A DNA stretch of 64,000 bases from Modestobacter sp. VKM Ac-2986 (GCF_026967795.1 NZ_JAPVBH010000002.1:702617-766616), one strand, 5' to 3'. Shown: positions 23,845 to 32,168, numbered from the stretch's first letter. Made by a program: numbers and translations. The notes: generated by a model from the letters alone, not told the origin.

Positions 23845-24767
23845 GGTTCCGCGAGAGCGGCCGGCTGGACACCTCCGGTGTCCAGGACCGGCGGGGCGGC
23901 GGTCTGGGCGGTGGGCGCGGGCTGGCGGTCGGCGGTGGCGGACTGGGCGTCGTCGGGTTGATCGTGGTCGTGCTGTTCCAGGTGCTCGGCGGCAACGGCG
24001 GTGGCGGCGGGATCCCGACCGGCGGCTTCAGCGGCTTCGACGCCGGACAGGGCGCGGGACGGGCGTTCGACAACAGCGAGCTGGCCGCGTCCTGCGACGA
24101 GGTGGCCGACGCGAACACCTCCGCGGAGTGCGCCGTCGTGGCCAGCATCGACTCCATCCAGGACTACTGGGGCGCCACCCTGGGCGCGGACTACCAGCCG
24201 GCCGACACCGTGTTCTTCTCCGACCAGGTGCAGAGCGCGTGCGGCCCCGCCAGCAGCGGCACCGGGCCGTTCTACTGCCCCGGTGACTCGCTGGTCTACA
24301 TCGACCTGTCCTTCTTCGACGACCTGCAGACCCGGTTCGGGGCCGAGGGCGGGGCCTTCGTCAACGCCTACGTGCTGGCCCACGAGTACGGCCACCACGT
24401 GCAGAACCTGCTGGGCATCAACCGGCAGGTGCAGCCCGGGGACGCCGGCCCGACCAGCGGCAGCGTCCGCCTGGAGCTGCAGGCCGACTGCTTCGCCGGC
24501 ACCTGGGCCGACCACGCCGAGACGGTGCCCGACGAGACCGGCCAGCCGCTCATCGTCGACATCACCGACGACGACATCAACCGCGCACTGGACACCGCCG
24601 GGCGGATCGGCGACGACTTCATCCAGGAGAACCTGGGCGGGGGCCGCGTCGACGAGGAGTCGTTCACCCACGGCTCCTCGGAGCAGCGGCAGCGGTGGTT
24701 CTCCACCGGCTACTCCACCGGCGACCCCAGCCAGTGCGACACCTTCGCCACCGACGACCTGGGCTGA
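23841..24767 (+). CDS. neutral zinc metallopeptidase (YpfJ family)
   Basis: A 308-residue protein of the YpfJ/putative neutral zinc metallopeptidase family. MRFRESGRLDTSGVQDRRG is the conserved N-terminus, followed by one membrane span (residues ~34-50) after a Gly-rich stretch, then an external domain with HEYGHHVQNLLG (HExxH, residue ~180) and LELQADCFAGTWA supplying the third ligand. Cysteines in the outer domain could form disulfides. It is coupled by a 4-bp overlap to the SIMPL gene. Substrates are unknown in this family. Confidence 0.88.
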   Translation: MRFRESGRLDTSGVQDRRGGGLGGGRGLAVGGGGLGVVGLIVVVLFQVLGGNGGGGGIPTGGFSGFDAGQGAGRAFDNSELAASCDEVADANTSAECAVVASIDSIQDYWGATLGADYQPADTVFFSDQVQSACGPASSGTGPFYCPGDSLVYIDLSFFDDLQTRFGAEGGAFVNAYVLAHEYGHHVQNLLGINRQVQPGDAGPTSGSVRLELQADCFAGTWADHAETVPDETGQPLIVDITDDDINRALDTAGRIGDDFIQENLGGGRVDEESFTHGSSEQRQRWFSTGYSTGDPSQCDTFATDDLG

Positions 24768-24819
24768 GCACCGGACACGCGGGGGAAGCAGCCGGAGCTC
24801 CGCCGGGTTGTCGCCGGAC

Positions 24820-25485
24820 ATGACGACTCTCGGCATCATCGGCGCAGGCCACATCGGCACCGCCCTCGCCCAGGCAGCCCTCGACGCCGGTCACGACGTC
24901 GTGATCAGCAACTCCCGCGGCCCGGAGACGCTCACCGACCTCGTCGCCGCCCTCGAGCAGCGCCCCCGACGGCGGGGTCAGGTTCGCGCCGACACCTCCG
25001 CCGGCGCAGCCGCCGCCGCCGACCTCGCGGTGGTCACCGTCCCGCTCGCAGCGGTGCCGCACGTCCCGGTCGAGCCGCTGGCCGGCAAGGTCGTGATCGA
25101 CACGAACAACTACTACCCGCAGCGCGACGGGCAGATCGCCGAGCTCGACGACGAGACGACGACGACCGCCGAGCTGCTGCAGGCCCACCTGCCCACCTCG
25201 CGGGTGGTCAAGGCCTTCAACCACATCGGCGCCGCCGACATCCCCACGGCCGGCACCCCGGCCGGCACCCCGAACCGCCGCGCCCTCGCCGTGGCCGGGG
25301 ACGACGAGGCGGCCAAGGCCACCGTGGTCGCCTTCATCGACGCGATCGGCTTCGACACCGTCGACCTCGGCCCGCTCGCCGAGGGCTGGCGCATCCAGCG
25401 GGACACCCCCGGCTACGGCGTGCCGCTCGACGCCGCCGGCCTGCGGGTCGCCACCGACTCGGCGAAGCGCTACCGCGACATGTGA
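24820..25485 (+). CDS. NADPH-dependent F420 reductase-like oxidoreductase
   Basis: A 221-residue Rossmann protein. TLGIIGAGHIGTALAQAAL binds NADP and ISNSRGPETL continues the NADP site; VVKAFNHI and DAIGFDTVDLGPL are typical of F420:NADP oxidoreductase and its metalloreductase-like relatives. It would move hydride between NADPH and F420, serving the two F420-using proteins in the window (21804, 60836). An Arg/Gln-rich insert near residues 47-55 is unusual. A broader NADPH reductase role cannot be excluded. Confidence 0.75.
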   Translation: MTTLGIIGAGHIGTALAQAALDAGHDVVISNSRGPETLTDLVAALEQRPRRRGQVRADTSAGAAAAADLAVVTVPLAAVPHVPVEPLAGKVVIDTNNYYPQRDGQIAELDDETTTTAELLQAHLPTSRVVKAFNHIGAADIPTAGTPAGTPNRRALAVAGDDEAAKATVVAFIDAIGFDTVDLGPLAEGWRIQRDTPGYGVPLDAAGLRVATDSAKRYRDM

Positions 25486-25506
25486 GCCGCCGGCGCCCGC
25501 GGCCGG

Positions 25507-26367
25507 TCAGCCGGCCGCGAGCGCCTGCTCGGCCGCCTCGACCTCGGCGTTCCACTCCGGCTTCTCGGCCTGCCAGCGGTCCTCGGTGCGGCCCTGGCGC
25601 CAGTAGCCCGAGATCGAGGTGAACGCCGGGTCCAGCCCCCGCTCGGCCCGCAGGTGCAGCCGCAGCTCGCGCACCAGCCCGGCCTCGCCGTGCACGAACA
25701 CGTGCCCGGTGCCCTCGGGCAGCGTCGCGGCGCGGACGGCGGCGACCAGTGACTGCCCCACCGGGGCCGGACCGCGGTGCACCCACACGACCTCCACGTC
25801 CGCGGGCAGGTCGAGGTCGGCCTGCTCCTCCGCCCGGTCGGCGACCTCGACCACCACCAGCGCCGGGGCGCCGGCCGGCAGCCGGGTCAGCGCCGCACCG
25901 ATGGCCGGCAGCGCGCTCTCGTCGCCGGCGAGCAGGTGCCAGTCGGCGTCCGGGCTGGGCGCGTACGCACCGCCCGGGCCGAAGAACTGGATCCGGTCGC
26001 CGGGCTGCGCGGCCGCCGCCCACGGCCCGGCCAGCCCGGTGTCGCCGTGGTGCACGAAGTCGATCGTCAGCTCACCGGCCGCGGCGTCCCACGCGCGGAC
26101 CGTGTACGTGCGGGTGACCGGCCACTGCTCCGGCGGCAGCTCGGCGCGCAGCTGCTCGACGTCGAACGGGACGCCGTAGGTCGCGCCGGGCGGCGGGAAG
26201 AGCAGCTTGACGTAGTGGTCGGTGAACTCCCCCGCCGGGAAGCCGGCCAGCCCCTCACCGCCCAGGACGACACGGATCATGTGCGGCGTCACGCGGGAGG
26301 TGCACAGCACCTCACCGACCCGGGCCACCCGGGCCCGGCGCGGACCGCTCCTGGTCGGACTGCTCAC
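25507..26367 (-). CDS. siderophore-interacting protein (ferric-siderophore reductase)
   Basis: A 286-residue FAD/NADPH flavoprotein that releases iron from imported siderophores by reduction in the cytoplasm. VTPHMIRVVLGGEGLAGF and TRTYTVRAWD (FAD-binding RxYT motif) mark the FAD_binding_9 half; LLAGDESALPAIGAAL and the C-terminal HVFVHGEAGLVRELRLHL...SGYWRQGRTEDRW mark the SIP half. The GTG at 26367 follows AGGAGG. A 19-bp iron box lies 20 bp upstream, so expression should rise in iron limitation. Confidence 0.92.
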   Translation of the reverse strand: MSSPTRSGPRRARVARVGEVLCTSRVTPHMIRVVLGGEGLAGFPAGEFTDHYVKLLFPPPGATYGVPFDVEQLRAELPPEQWPVTRTYTVRAWDAAAGELTIDFVHHGDTGLAGPWAAAAQPGDRIQFFGPGGAYAPSPDADWHLLAGDESALPAIGAALTRLPAGAPALVVVEVADRAEEQADLDLPADVEVVWVHRGPAPVGQSLVAAVRAATLPEGTGHVFVHGEAGLVRELRLHLRAERGLDPAFTSISGYWRQGRTEDRWQAEKPEWNAEVEAAEQALAAG

Positions 26368-26386
26368 TGCGGACCTCCTGACCGAG

Positions 26387-26405
26387 GAAGGCAAGGCTTG
26401 CCTTC
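26387..26405 (-). promoter_or_regulatory. iron box (IdeR/DmdR-type operator)
   Basis: GAAGGCAAGGCTTGCCTTC is a 19-bp palindrome with perfect 9-bp arms and matches the core of the DtxR/IdeR/DmdR consensus (AGG..AG.CT..CCT). A TAGCCT -10 box at 26412-26417 on the same strand puts the site over the likely transcription start. Confidence 0.75.
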
Positions 26406-26722
26406 GCCCGTAGGCTACCCGCCGACCGTGCGCTCCCCGGAACACGAACGTCATCGCGAAAGATCGAACTCGCGGTTTACGCCGTAGCGAGGGCCGGGTA
26501 CCAGGACCTCCAACGGAACGGCGTCCCACCGAGGCCACGGTGGAACCCCCCAGTGTCGGCACCGCGGAACCTCGCGGTGTCAGCGCCGTCCCGCTCCAGC
26601 AGCTGCACCCGGTCCCTGTGGTCCGGCGATGGGGCATGCCCTGGAGCGGTCGGTGGACCACCGGGCACGGATGCCCAGTTCTGCTCAGTCCACGTACCGC
26701 CCATGCACGACGAGGAGGAACG
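26406..26722 (+). promoter_or_regulatory. 317-bp intergenic region holding a divergent promoter and long 5' leader
   Basis: No gene was found here. Its left end carries the promoter of the siderophore gene. At 26474-26500 GGTTT and GGGTA are separated by 17 bp, a sigma-B/sigma-F-type promoter directed at the envelope operon, leaving a leader of about 210 nt. GAGGAGG at 26712-26718 is the ribosome site of the next gene. Several short inverted repeats are present but no riboswitch is recognisable. Confidence 0.55.
26474..26500 (+). promoter_or_regulatory. sigma-B/SigF-like stress promoter
   Basis: GGTTT (26474-26478) and GGGTA (26496-26500) with a 17-bp spacer match the GGTTT-N16-18-GGGTA pattern of actinobacterial general-stress sigma factors. 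It reads toward the operon starting at 26723. Confidence 0.6.
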
Positions 26723-27523
26723 ATGACGCACTCCATCGACACCCCGACGCCCTCAGCCCAGAGCGGCGCGACCCCCGTGTCCACCGGCAGCCCGTCCACC
26801 AAGGACGTCGCCAAGGACCAGGCCGGCACCGTCGCCTCGACCGCCGCCTCCGCCGGCAGCCAGGTCGCCTCGACCGCTGCCGACCAGGCCAAGCAGGTCA
26901 CCCAGGAGACCAAGCGCCAGGCGCAGGACCTGATCGCCCAGGGCCGCACCCAGGTCACCAGCCAGCTGCAGGACCAGGCCCGCAACGGCCAGCTGAAGGC
27001 CAGCGAGGGCCTGGAGCAGATCGCCCAGCAGCTGCGCACCATGGTGTCCGGCAGCGGCGAGACGCCCACCGGCCCCGCCGCCGACCTGGTCACCCAGGCC
27101 GGTGACAAGGTCGAGGAGCTCGCCTCCTGGCTGCAGTCCCGCGAGCCCGGCGACCTGCTGGTCGAGGCACGCAACTTCGCCCGCCGTCGTCCCGGCGCCT
27201 TCATCCTCGGTGCTGCCGTGGCCGGCATCCTCGCCGGTCGCCTGACCACCGGCGTCGTGGCCGCCCACAAGGACGCCAGCCCGAGCACCGGCACCACGCC
27301 GCTGCCGGCCACCCCGTCCTACGGCACCACGAACTACGCCGCGGAGACCACGGCCACCGGCTACGCCGACGCCGGCTACGCGGGCACCACCTCCGGTTAC
27401 GCCACGACCGGCACCACGGGCTCGGTCCCGCCGCCGCCGTACGGCACGACCGGCACCACCGGCACTTCCGGCATCGGCGGCTTCGACGACCCGGCCCGCA
27501 CCTCGGGCCCGGGCCAGCTGTGA
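26723..27523 (+). CDS. coiled-coil envelope-stress protein with one membrane helix and Gly/Thr/Tyr tail
   Basis: A 266-residue protein. Residues ~30-80 are Ala/Gln/Lys-rich and helical (LEA- or apolipophorin-like), ~110-145 are a second amphipathic stretch, and FARRRPGAFILGAAVAGILAGRL (~153-175) is a membrane helix preceded by arginines. The tail is a low-complexity repeat of Gly, Thr, Tyr and Ala. It resembles actinobacterial proteins encoded next to DUF3618 and phage-holin-like genes. The ATG follows GAGGAGG and the stop overlaps the next start. A role in membrane protection under stress is inferred from the promoter and neighbours. Confidence 0.7.
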   Translation: MTHSIDTPTPSAQSGATPVSTGSPSTKDVAKDQAGTVASTAASAGSQVASTAADQAKQVTQETKRQAQDLIAQGRTQVTSQLQDQARNGQLKASEGLEQIAQQLRTMVSGSGETPTGPAADLVTQAGDKVEELASWLQSREPGDLLVEARNFARRRPGAFILGAAVAGILAGRLTTGVVAAHKDASPSTGTTPLPATPSYGTTNYAAETTATGYADAGYAGTTSGYATTGTTGSVPPPPYGTTGTTGTSGIGGFDDPARTSGPGQL

Positions 27524-28089
27524 GCCACCCCTACGGCGGCCAGCCCGCCACCGGCTACGGCGACGGCGGGGCCACCAGCTACGTGCCCGGCGCAGAGTCG
27601 AACCAGGCGCAGTACCTGGACGACGAGCAGCCGATGACCGCCGACGGGCACCCCGACGTCGAGCACACCTCGGTCGGGAACCTGATCGGCGGGGTGACGC
27701 AGGACTTCTCCGAGCTCATGCGGCTGGAGCTGGCGCTGGCCAAGGCAGAGCTGCGGGCCGAGGCGAACAAGGCCACGGCCGAGGTCAAGGCGCAGACCGG
27801 CAAGGCCGGCAAGGGCGTGGGCATGCTCGTCGGTGCCGCGGTCGCCGGCCTCATGGTCCTGGTCTTCCTCAGCTGCGCGATCTGGTGGGCCCTGGAGAAC
27901 GTCATGGACGCGGGCCTGGCGGCCCTCATCGTGACCGTCCTCTGGGTGGTCATCGCCGCCGTCCTGGCGTCGATGGGCCGCAAGGCCCTCAAGACGATCG
28001 ACTTCTCGGGACTGAAGCACCTCAACCCCAAGCCCGAACAGACCGTGGAGACCCTCCAGCAGGTCCCCGGCGCCCTCAAGCCCAACTGA
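27520..28089 (+). CDS. phage-holin-family (holin superfamily III) membrane protein
   Basis: A 189-residue protein of the actinobacterial Phage_holin_3_6 group, which is chromosomal and not a phage gene. After a Gly/Tyr/Pro-rich start, LIGGVTQDFSELMRLELALAKAELRAEANKA is the conserved helix, and two membrane helices follow (VGMLVGAAVAGLMVLVFLSCAIWWAL and LAALIVTVLWVVIAAVLASM). It starts with GTG on the stop of the previous gene and is followed after 17 bp by the DUF3618 gene, the usual arrangement. Confidence 0.82.
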   Translation: MSHPYGGQPATGYGDGGATSYVPGAESNQAQYLDDEQPMTADGHPDVEHTSVGNLIGGVTQDFSELMRLELALAKAELRAEANKATAEVKAQTGKAGKGVGMLVGAAVAGLMVLVFLSCAIWWALENVMDAGLAALIVTVLWVVIAAVLASMGRKALKTIDFSGLKHLNPKPEQTVETLQQVPGALKPN

Positions 28090-28106
28090 CCGGACAGGAG
28101 ACCGAC

Positions 28107-28739
28107 ATGACCAGCAGTGACCCGGACGTCATCCGTCGCCAGATCGAGGAGACCCGCGCCAACCTCAGCTACGAGGTCGACGCGCTCAACGAGAAGGTCA
28201 ACCCCTCCCGGGTGGTCGACCGTCGCGTGGGCAAGGTCAAGACCAGCGCCTCCGGCCTGAAGGACCGCGTCTTCGGCGCGGCCCACGAGACCGGCAACCA
28301 CGCCGGTGGGGCGGCGCACAACGCCGCCGGCTCCGTGCAGGGCGCTGCCTCCGACGCCATGGGCGCCGTGCAGCAGGCCCCCGGCCAGCTCAAGACCCAG
28401 GCCCAGGGCAACCCCCTGGCCGCCGGTCTGATCGCCTTCGGCGTCGGCTGGCTCGTCTCCTCCCTCCTGCCCACCAGCGAGAAGGAGAAGCAGCTCGCCC
28501 AGCAGGCCGAGACCGCGGTCAAGGAGCACTCCCAGCCGCTGGTCGACCAGGCCAAGAACGTGGCGCAGGAGATCGGCGAGAACCTGAAGCCCGCCGCCCA
28601 GGACGCCGTCCAGTCGGTCAAGGCGACCGCGCAGGACGGTGTCCAGACGGTCAAGGCCGAGGGCCAGTCCGCCGCGCAGGACGTCCAGGGCACCGCCCAG
28701 GACGCCAAGCAGACCGTGCAGGGTCACGCCTCCGCCTGA
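28107..28739 (+). CDS. DUF3618 family protein
   Basis: A 210-residue protein with the DUF3618 signature at the N-terminus (DPDVIRRQIEETRANLSYEVDALNEKVNP, residues ~5-33). A central membrane helix, NPLAAGLIAFGVGWLVSSLLP, follows. The C-terminal third is a set of Ala/Gln/Val/Lys helices resembling LEA proteins (DAVQSVKATAQDGVQTVKAE). The family occurs with holin-like proteins in actinobacteria and is thought to act at the membrane; the mechanism is unknown. It is last in the stress operon, just before a very strong hairpin. Confidence 0.82.
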   Translation: MTSSDPDVIRRQIEETRANLSYEVDALNEKVNPSRVVDRRVGKVKTSASGLKDRVFGAAHETGNHAGGAAHNAAGSVQGAASDAMGAVQQAPGQLKTQAQGNPLAAGLIAFGVGWLVSSLLPTSEKEKQLAQQAETAVKEHSQPLVDQAKNVAQEIGENLKPAAQDAVQSVKATAQDGVQTVKAEGQSAAQDVQGTAQDAKQTVQGHASA

Positions 28740-28757
28740 TCCTCACCCGCAGTTCCC

Positions 28758-28793
28758 GTCGGGCCCCGGTGCACCAGCACCGGGGCCCGACGT
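28758..28793. terminator. strong terminator hairpin after the envelope operon
   Basis: Perfect 16-bp arms, CGTCGGGCCCCGGTGC and its complement, around a 4-nt loop ACCA, between the DUF3618 gene and the convergent deoR gene. It can serve both strands. Confidence 0.85.
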
Positions 28794-28839
28794 GCGTCCG
28801 GGCACGACCACCGGGCTCGACCGCCACCGCCCGGCGTGC

Positions 28840-29685
28840 TCAGCCGGTCGAGCCCGCCACGTGCCCGTCGGCGTCGACGACGACGACCTCCACCCCGGCG
28901 GCGTGGAAGGGCGCGACCGCCCCGGGTTCCGCGCCGTCGTCGGTGACCAGCGTCCACCCGTCGGGCAGCTGGGCCCAGGCGTGGAACGGCCGCCGCCCCA
29001 GCTTGGTGGCGTGCGCGAGCACGTAGACCCGCTGCGCCTGCCGGGCCATCAGCTCCTTGAGCCGCGTCTGCTCCAGCTCGGCCTCGCAGATGCCCCGGTC
29101 GGCGGTCACGCTGTCGGCCCCGAGGAAGACCCGGTCGAACGTCATCCGCTCCAGCGCCGCCTCGGCCAGCGGACCGACGAACCCCTGCGACAGGTGCCGC
29201 AGCGTGCCCCCGAGGCACTCGACGTGCACGTCCTCCGCGTCGGCCAGCGCCTGCAGACTGGTCAGCCCGGTGGTCGCGACGGTCAGCGGTGCGGTCCAGC
29301 GGAGCTCGTGCGCGAGCGCCCCGACCGTGGAGCCGGCGTCCAGGAGCACCGTCTCCCCGGCCACCACCTGCCGGGCAGCCCATCGGGCGATCCCCCGCTT
29401 GGCCTCGAACGCCTCGCCGATCCGCTGGCGGAGCGAGGGCTCGGCGTGGGTCAGCAGCGCCATCGCCCCGCCGTAGGTGCGGGCCAGCCGCCCCTCCGCG
29501 GTCAGCTGGGCGAGGTCCCGCCGGATGGTGGAGGCGGTCACCTCGAACACCGCCGCCAGCTCCTCCACCGAGGCCAGCCCCGTGGAGGTCGCCAGCCGGA
29601 CGATCTCCTCCCGGCGGTACCGGGAGCCCGACTGCCGGCTGGACTCGCCCACGGTCTCGGACGGCGGGCGCTGGTCTGGCTGCAC
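28840..29685 (-). CDS. DeoR-family transcriptional regulator of the sugar-acid cluster
   Basis: A 281-residue repressor. The N-terminal winged helix (RREEIVRLATSTGLASVEELAAVFEVTASTIRRDLAQL) is the DeoR signature, and the C-terminal domain (LDAGSTVGALAHEL, FLGADSVTADRGICEAELEQTRLKELM, VYVLAHATKLG) binds sugar-phosphate effectors. The GTG at 29685 follows GGGGAG. It lies 38 bp after the kinase/dehydrogenase gene, same strand, so it belongs to that operon and probably controls both divergent arms through the paired palindromes at 32121-32155. Confidence 0.88.
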   Translation of the reverse strand: MQPDQRPPSETVGESSRQSGSRYRREEIVRLATSTGLASVEELAAVFEVTASTIRRDLAQLTAEGRLARTYGGAMALLTHAEPSLRQRIGEAFEAKRGIARWAARQVVAGETVLLDAGSTVGALAHELRWTAPLTVATTGLTSLQALADAEDVHVECLGGTLRHLSQGFVGPLAEAALERMTFDRVFLGADSVTADRGICEAELEQTRLKELMARQAQRVYVLAHATKLGRRPFHAWAQLPDGWTLVTDDGAEPGAVAPFHAAGVEVVVVDADGHVAGSTG

Positions 29686-29723
29686 GGGGTCTCCCCTGCT
29701 GGAGGTGCGGTCGCAGCCGGCGG

Positions 29724-32018
29724 TCAGGCCGCCGGTCGCGGGGACATCTGCGCAGCTTGCCGCAGTGCCTCGATCATGCTGCCGATCTCGACCTTCCCGG
29801 TGCCGGCGATGTCGAAGGCCGTGCCGTGGTCGACCGAGGTGCGGATGACGGGCAGCCCGACCGTGATGTTCACCCCGGCCTCGATGCCGAGCACCTTGAC
29901 CGGACCGTGACCCTGGTCGTGGTACATCGCCACCACCAGGTCGTAGTCACCCCGGCCGGCGACGAAGAAGGCGGTGTCGGCCGGCAGCGGGCCGCGCACG
30001 TCGATGCCGTCGGCCTGCAGCCGCTCGATCGCCGGGACGATCTTCTCCTCCTCCTCGCCGTAGCCGAACAGCCCGTTCTCCCCGGCGTGCGGGTTGATGC
30101 CGCAGACGCTGATCCGGGGGTTGGGGATGCCGGCCCGCACGAGGGCGTCGTGCCCGCGGCGGACGGTGCGCTCGACCAGGCCCGGCTCGATCCGGTTGAT
30201 CGCGTCGATGAGCCCCAGGTGCGTGGTCACGTGGATGACCCGGATGCGCGGTGAGCTCAGCATCATCGACACCTCGTCGATGCCGCAGAAGTGCGCCAGC
30301 AGCTCGGTGTGCCCGGGGTAGACGTGCCCGGCGGCGTGCAGCGCCTCCTTGTTCAGCGGCGCGGTGCAGATGCCCTGCACCTCCCCCGCCATGGCCAGCT
30401 CGGCGGCGACCCGGATGTACTCGTAGGCGGCGTGCCCGGCCACCGGCGACAGCCGGCCCCAGGGCAGGTCGGCCGGCAGCAGGCCCAGGTCGATCACGTT
30501 GATCCGGCCGGGGGTGAACACGGCGTCGGCGACGCGCTCGACGACGGCGATCTCGGCGTCCAGGCCCAGGATCTCCGCGGCCGCGCGCAGGCGGGCGGCG
30601 TCACCGATCACCACGGGACGGCAGCGCGCGGCGGAGGCCGGGTCGACCAGCGCACCGACGACCACCTCCGGACCGACGCCGGCGCCGTCGCCCATCGTGA
30701 CGGCGATGAACGGCGTGGGGCCGCTGTCGGCCACGGGCTCGGTCGGGGAGGTGAGGGTGCTCATGGAGGGGCCTTCCGTCGTGCCGCCGGAGGCGACGGG
30801 GTGCTGATCGGTGGAGGGGACGGCGACCTCGCCGGTGAGGGCGGCGAGGATCGCGAGCAGGGAGCCCGGGCCGCCGAAGCTGCCGGGGCGGGTGACGACG
30901 GAGCGTCCGTCGGGGGCGGTGCTGACCACCGCGCCGTGGTGGACCGTCGCCCGGGGGGCGAGCGAGCGCACGCCGAGCGCGTCCAGCACACGACGGGCCG
31001 TCTCGCCCCCGGTGAGCGCGAGGTCGACCGGGGCCCCGGGCACGTCGGCGAGCGCGGTGGCGACCAGCCGGGCCAGACCGGCGGACAGGTGGCGGGCCGC
31101 GCCGGGCACGACCCCGCCGGCCGGGTCGGCACGCAGCACGACCGGGCCACGGGTGACGGCGTCGGCGACGAGGCGGACCACCGCCGGGTCCGGGACGGCG
31201 GCCAGCAGGTCCGCCACGGGCACCGCCAGGTCGGGCACCCCGGCGGCACGCAGCCCGGCGACCTGGGTCAGCGCCCCGGTCTCGGCGGTGCCGACGACGA
31301 CCAGCGGCCCCGGCCTCCCCGTGCGCGCGGCGGTGGTCGTGCCGCCCAGCGGAGCATGGCCCAGCCGACGGCCGACCGCGGCGGCCAGCCCGGAGGAACC
31401 GGCCAGCGCGACCCCGGGCAGTGCGGCGACGGCCGCGGCCACCGCGTCCAGGTCGGCGTCGGACTCCCCGTCGCAGACCGGTACCCGGCCCGCGGTCAGC
31501 ACCGCCTGGAGCCGGGCCGGCAACCCGGGTCCGCGCACGTGCCGGAGCGGGACGACCTCCACCGGCAGGGGGGCCAGTGCTTCGGCCAGCGACGACGGGG
31601 CGCTGCGGCCCTCGGTCGCCCAGGCCGCGGTGCCGGCGAGCGGACCGCCGGCCACGACCGGGACGCCGCCGCGGACGACCCGGTCCAGGGCGGGCAGCGC
31701 GGTCGCGACCACCACCGGGCCGACGGCACCGACGGATGCGGCCACCGGCCCGCGCAGCAGCGAGTCCAGCTTCAGCAGCACGGCGGCAGCGGGCGCGCCG
31801 GCCAGGGCCCGTGCGACGGCGGCGGTGGTGGTGACGGCATCGGCGTGCCGGGTGTCCAGGTCCACGACGACCACCTCGGCGGGCGCACCGGCGGCGGGCA
31901 CCGCGCCGGCCAGCTCGAGGCGGGCGGAGCCGGTGCGCGGACCGAGCATCGCCGCGGTCTCGGCGGCCCCGGAGAGGTCGTCGGCCAGCACGAGCAGGGC
32001 TGCCGCCGGTGCGGTCAC
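29724..32018 (-). CDS. fused four-carbon acid-sugar kinase / PdxA2-type dehydrogenase
   Basis: A single 764-residue reading frame carrying two enzymes usually encoded separately. Residues 1-~415 are a DUF1537 acid-sugar kinase (LVLADDLSGAAETA, KLDSLLRGP, TGGETARRVLDALG). Residues ~418-764 are a PdxA2-like dehydrogenase (VTMGDGAGVGPEVVVGAL, GHTELLAHFCG, HVTTHLGLIDAI, NPHAGENGLFG, MYHDQGHGPVK). In known D-threonate or D-erythronate routes the kinase makes the 4-phosphate and the PdxA-like enzyme oxidises and decarboxylates it to dihydroxyacetone phosphate. The GTG at 32018 follows GGGGAGAGGGG. An internal in-frame ATG at 30764 with GGAAGG upstream could also yield the dehydrogenase alone. Substrate stereochemistry is not predictable. 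Confidence 0.8.
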   Translation of the reverse strand: MTAPAAALLVLADDLSGAAETAAMLGPRTGSARLELAGAVPAAGAPAEVVVVDLDTRHADAVTTTAAVARALAGAPAAAVLLKLDSLLRGPVAASVGAVGPVVVATALPALDRVVRGGVPVVAGGPLAGTAAWATEGRSAPSSLAEALAPLPVEVVPLRHVRGPGLPARLQAVLTAGRVPVCDGESDADLDAVAAAVAALPGVALAGSSGLAAAVGRRLGHAPLGGTTTAARTGRPGPLVVVGTAETGALTQVAGLRAAGVPDLAVPVADLLAAVPDPAVVRLVADAVTRGPVVLRADPAGGVVPGAARHLSAGLARLVATALADVPGAPVDLALTGGETARRVLDALGVRSLAPRATVHHGAVVSTAPDGRSVVTRPGSFGGPGSLLAILAALTGEVAVPSTDQHPVASGGTTEGPSMSTLTSPTEPVADSGPTPFIAVTMGDGAGVGPEVVVGALVDPASAARCRPVVIGDAARLRAAAEILGLDAEIAVVERVADAVFTPGRINVIDLGLLPADLPWGRLSPVAGHAAYEYIRVAAELAMAGEVQGICTAPLNKEALHAAGHVYPGHTELLAHFCGIDEVSMMLSSPRIRVIHVTTHLGLIDAINRIEPGLVERTVRRGHDALVRAGIPNPRISVCGINPHAGENGLFGYGEEEEKIVPAIERLQADGIDVRGPLPADTAFFVAGRGDYDLVVAMYHDQGHGPVKVLGIEAGVNITVGLPVIRTSVDHGTAFDIAGTGKVEIGSMIEALRQAAQMSPRPAA

Positions 32019-32120
32019 GTCGGCCCCTCTCCCCGTCGGACGGTGGTCGGCGACGGCTGCACCGAAGGGTCCTCGGGACCCGGTGGAGCACGTCGAACAG
32101 TGTGCAGCCTGCCACGTCAT

Positions 32121-32155
32121 GCGCGGAACGCGCTAGCCCCTTGCGCGAAACGCGC
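32121..32155. promoter_or_regulatory. twin palindromic operators in the divergent promoter
   Basis: GCGCGGAACGCGC (32121-32133) and GCGCGAAACGCGC (32143-32155) are near-identical 13-bp palindromes with centres 22 bp apart, two helical turns. The second overlaps the -35 (TTGCGC, 32141-32146) of a promoter with TACCGT at 32163-32168. Binding by the local DeoR protein is inferred. Confidence 0.6.
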
Positions 32156-32168
32156 ACGGCTGTACCGT
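32141..32168 (+). promoter_or_regulatory. promoter of the ABC importer operon
   Basis: TTGCGC and TACCGT with a 16-bp spacer, 53 bp before the start at 32221. Overlaps the second palindrome. Confidence 0.45.

Noticed and set aside
25507..27312. 601-codon version of the siderophore-interacting protein
   Set aside because: The extra N-terminal part would cover the iron box, the stress promoter and the divergent operon. GTG 26367 has AGGAGG and gives the normal family length.
27520..28089. prophage remnant because of a holin-type gene
   Set aside because: The holin-III family is a common chromosomal companion of DUF3618 genes in actinobacteria, and no other phage gene is present.
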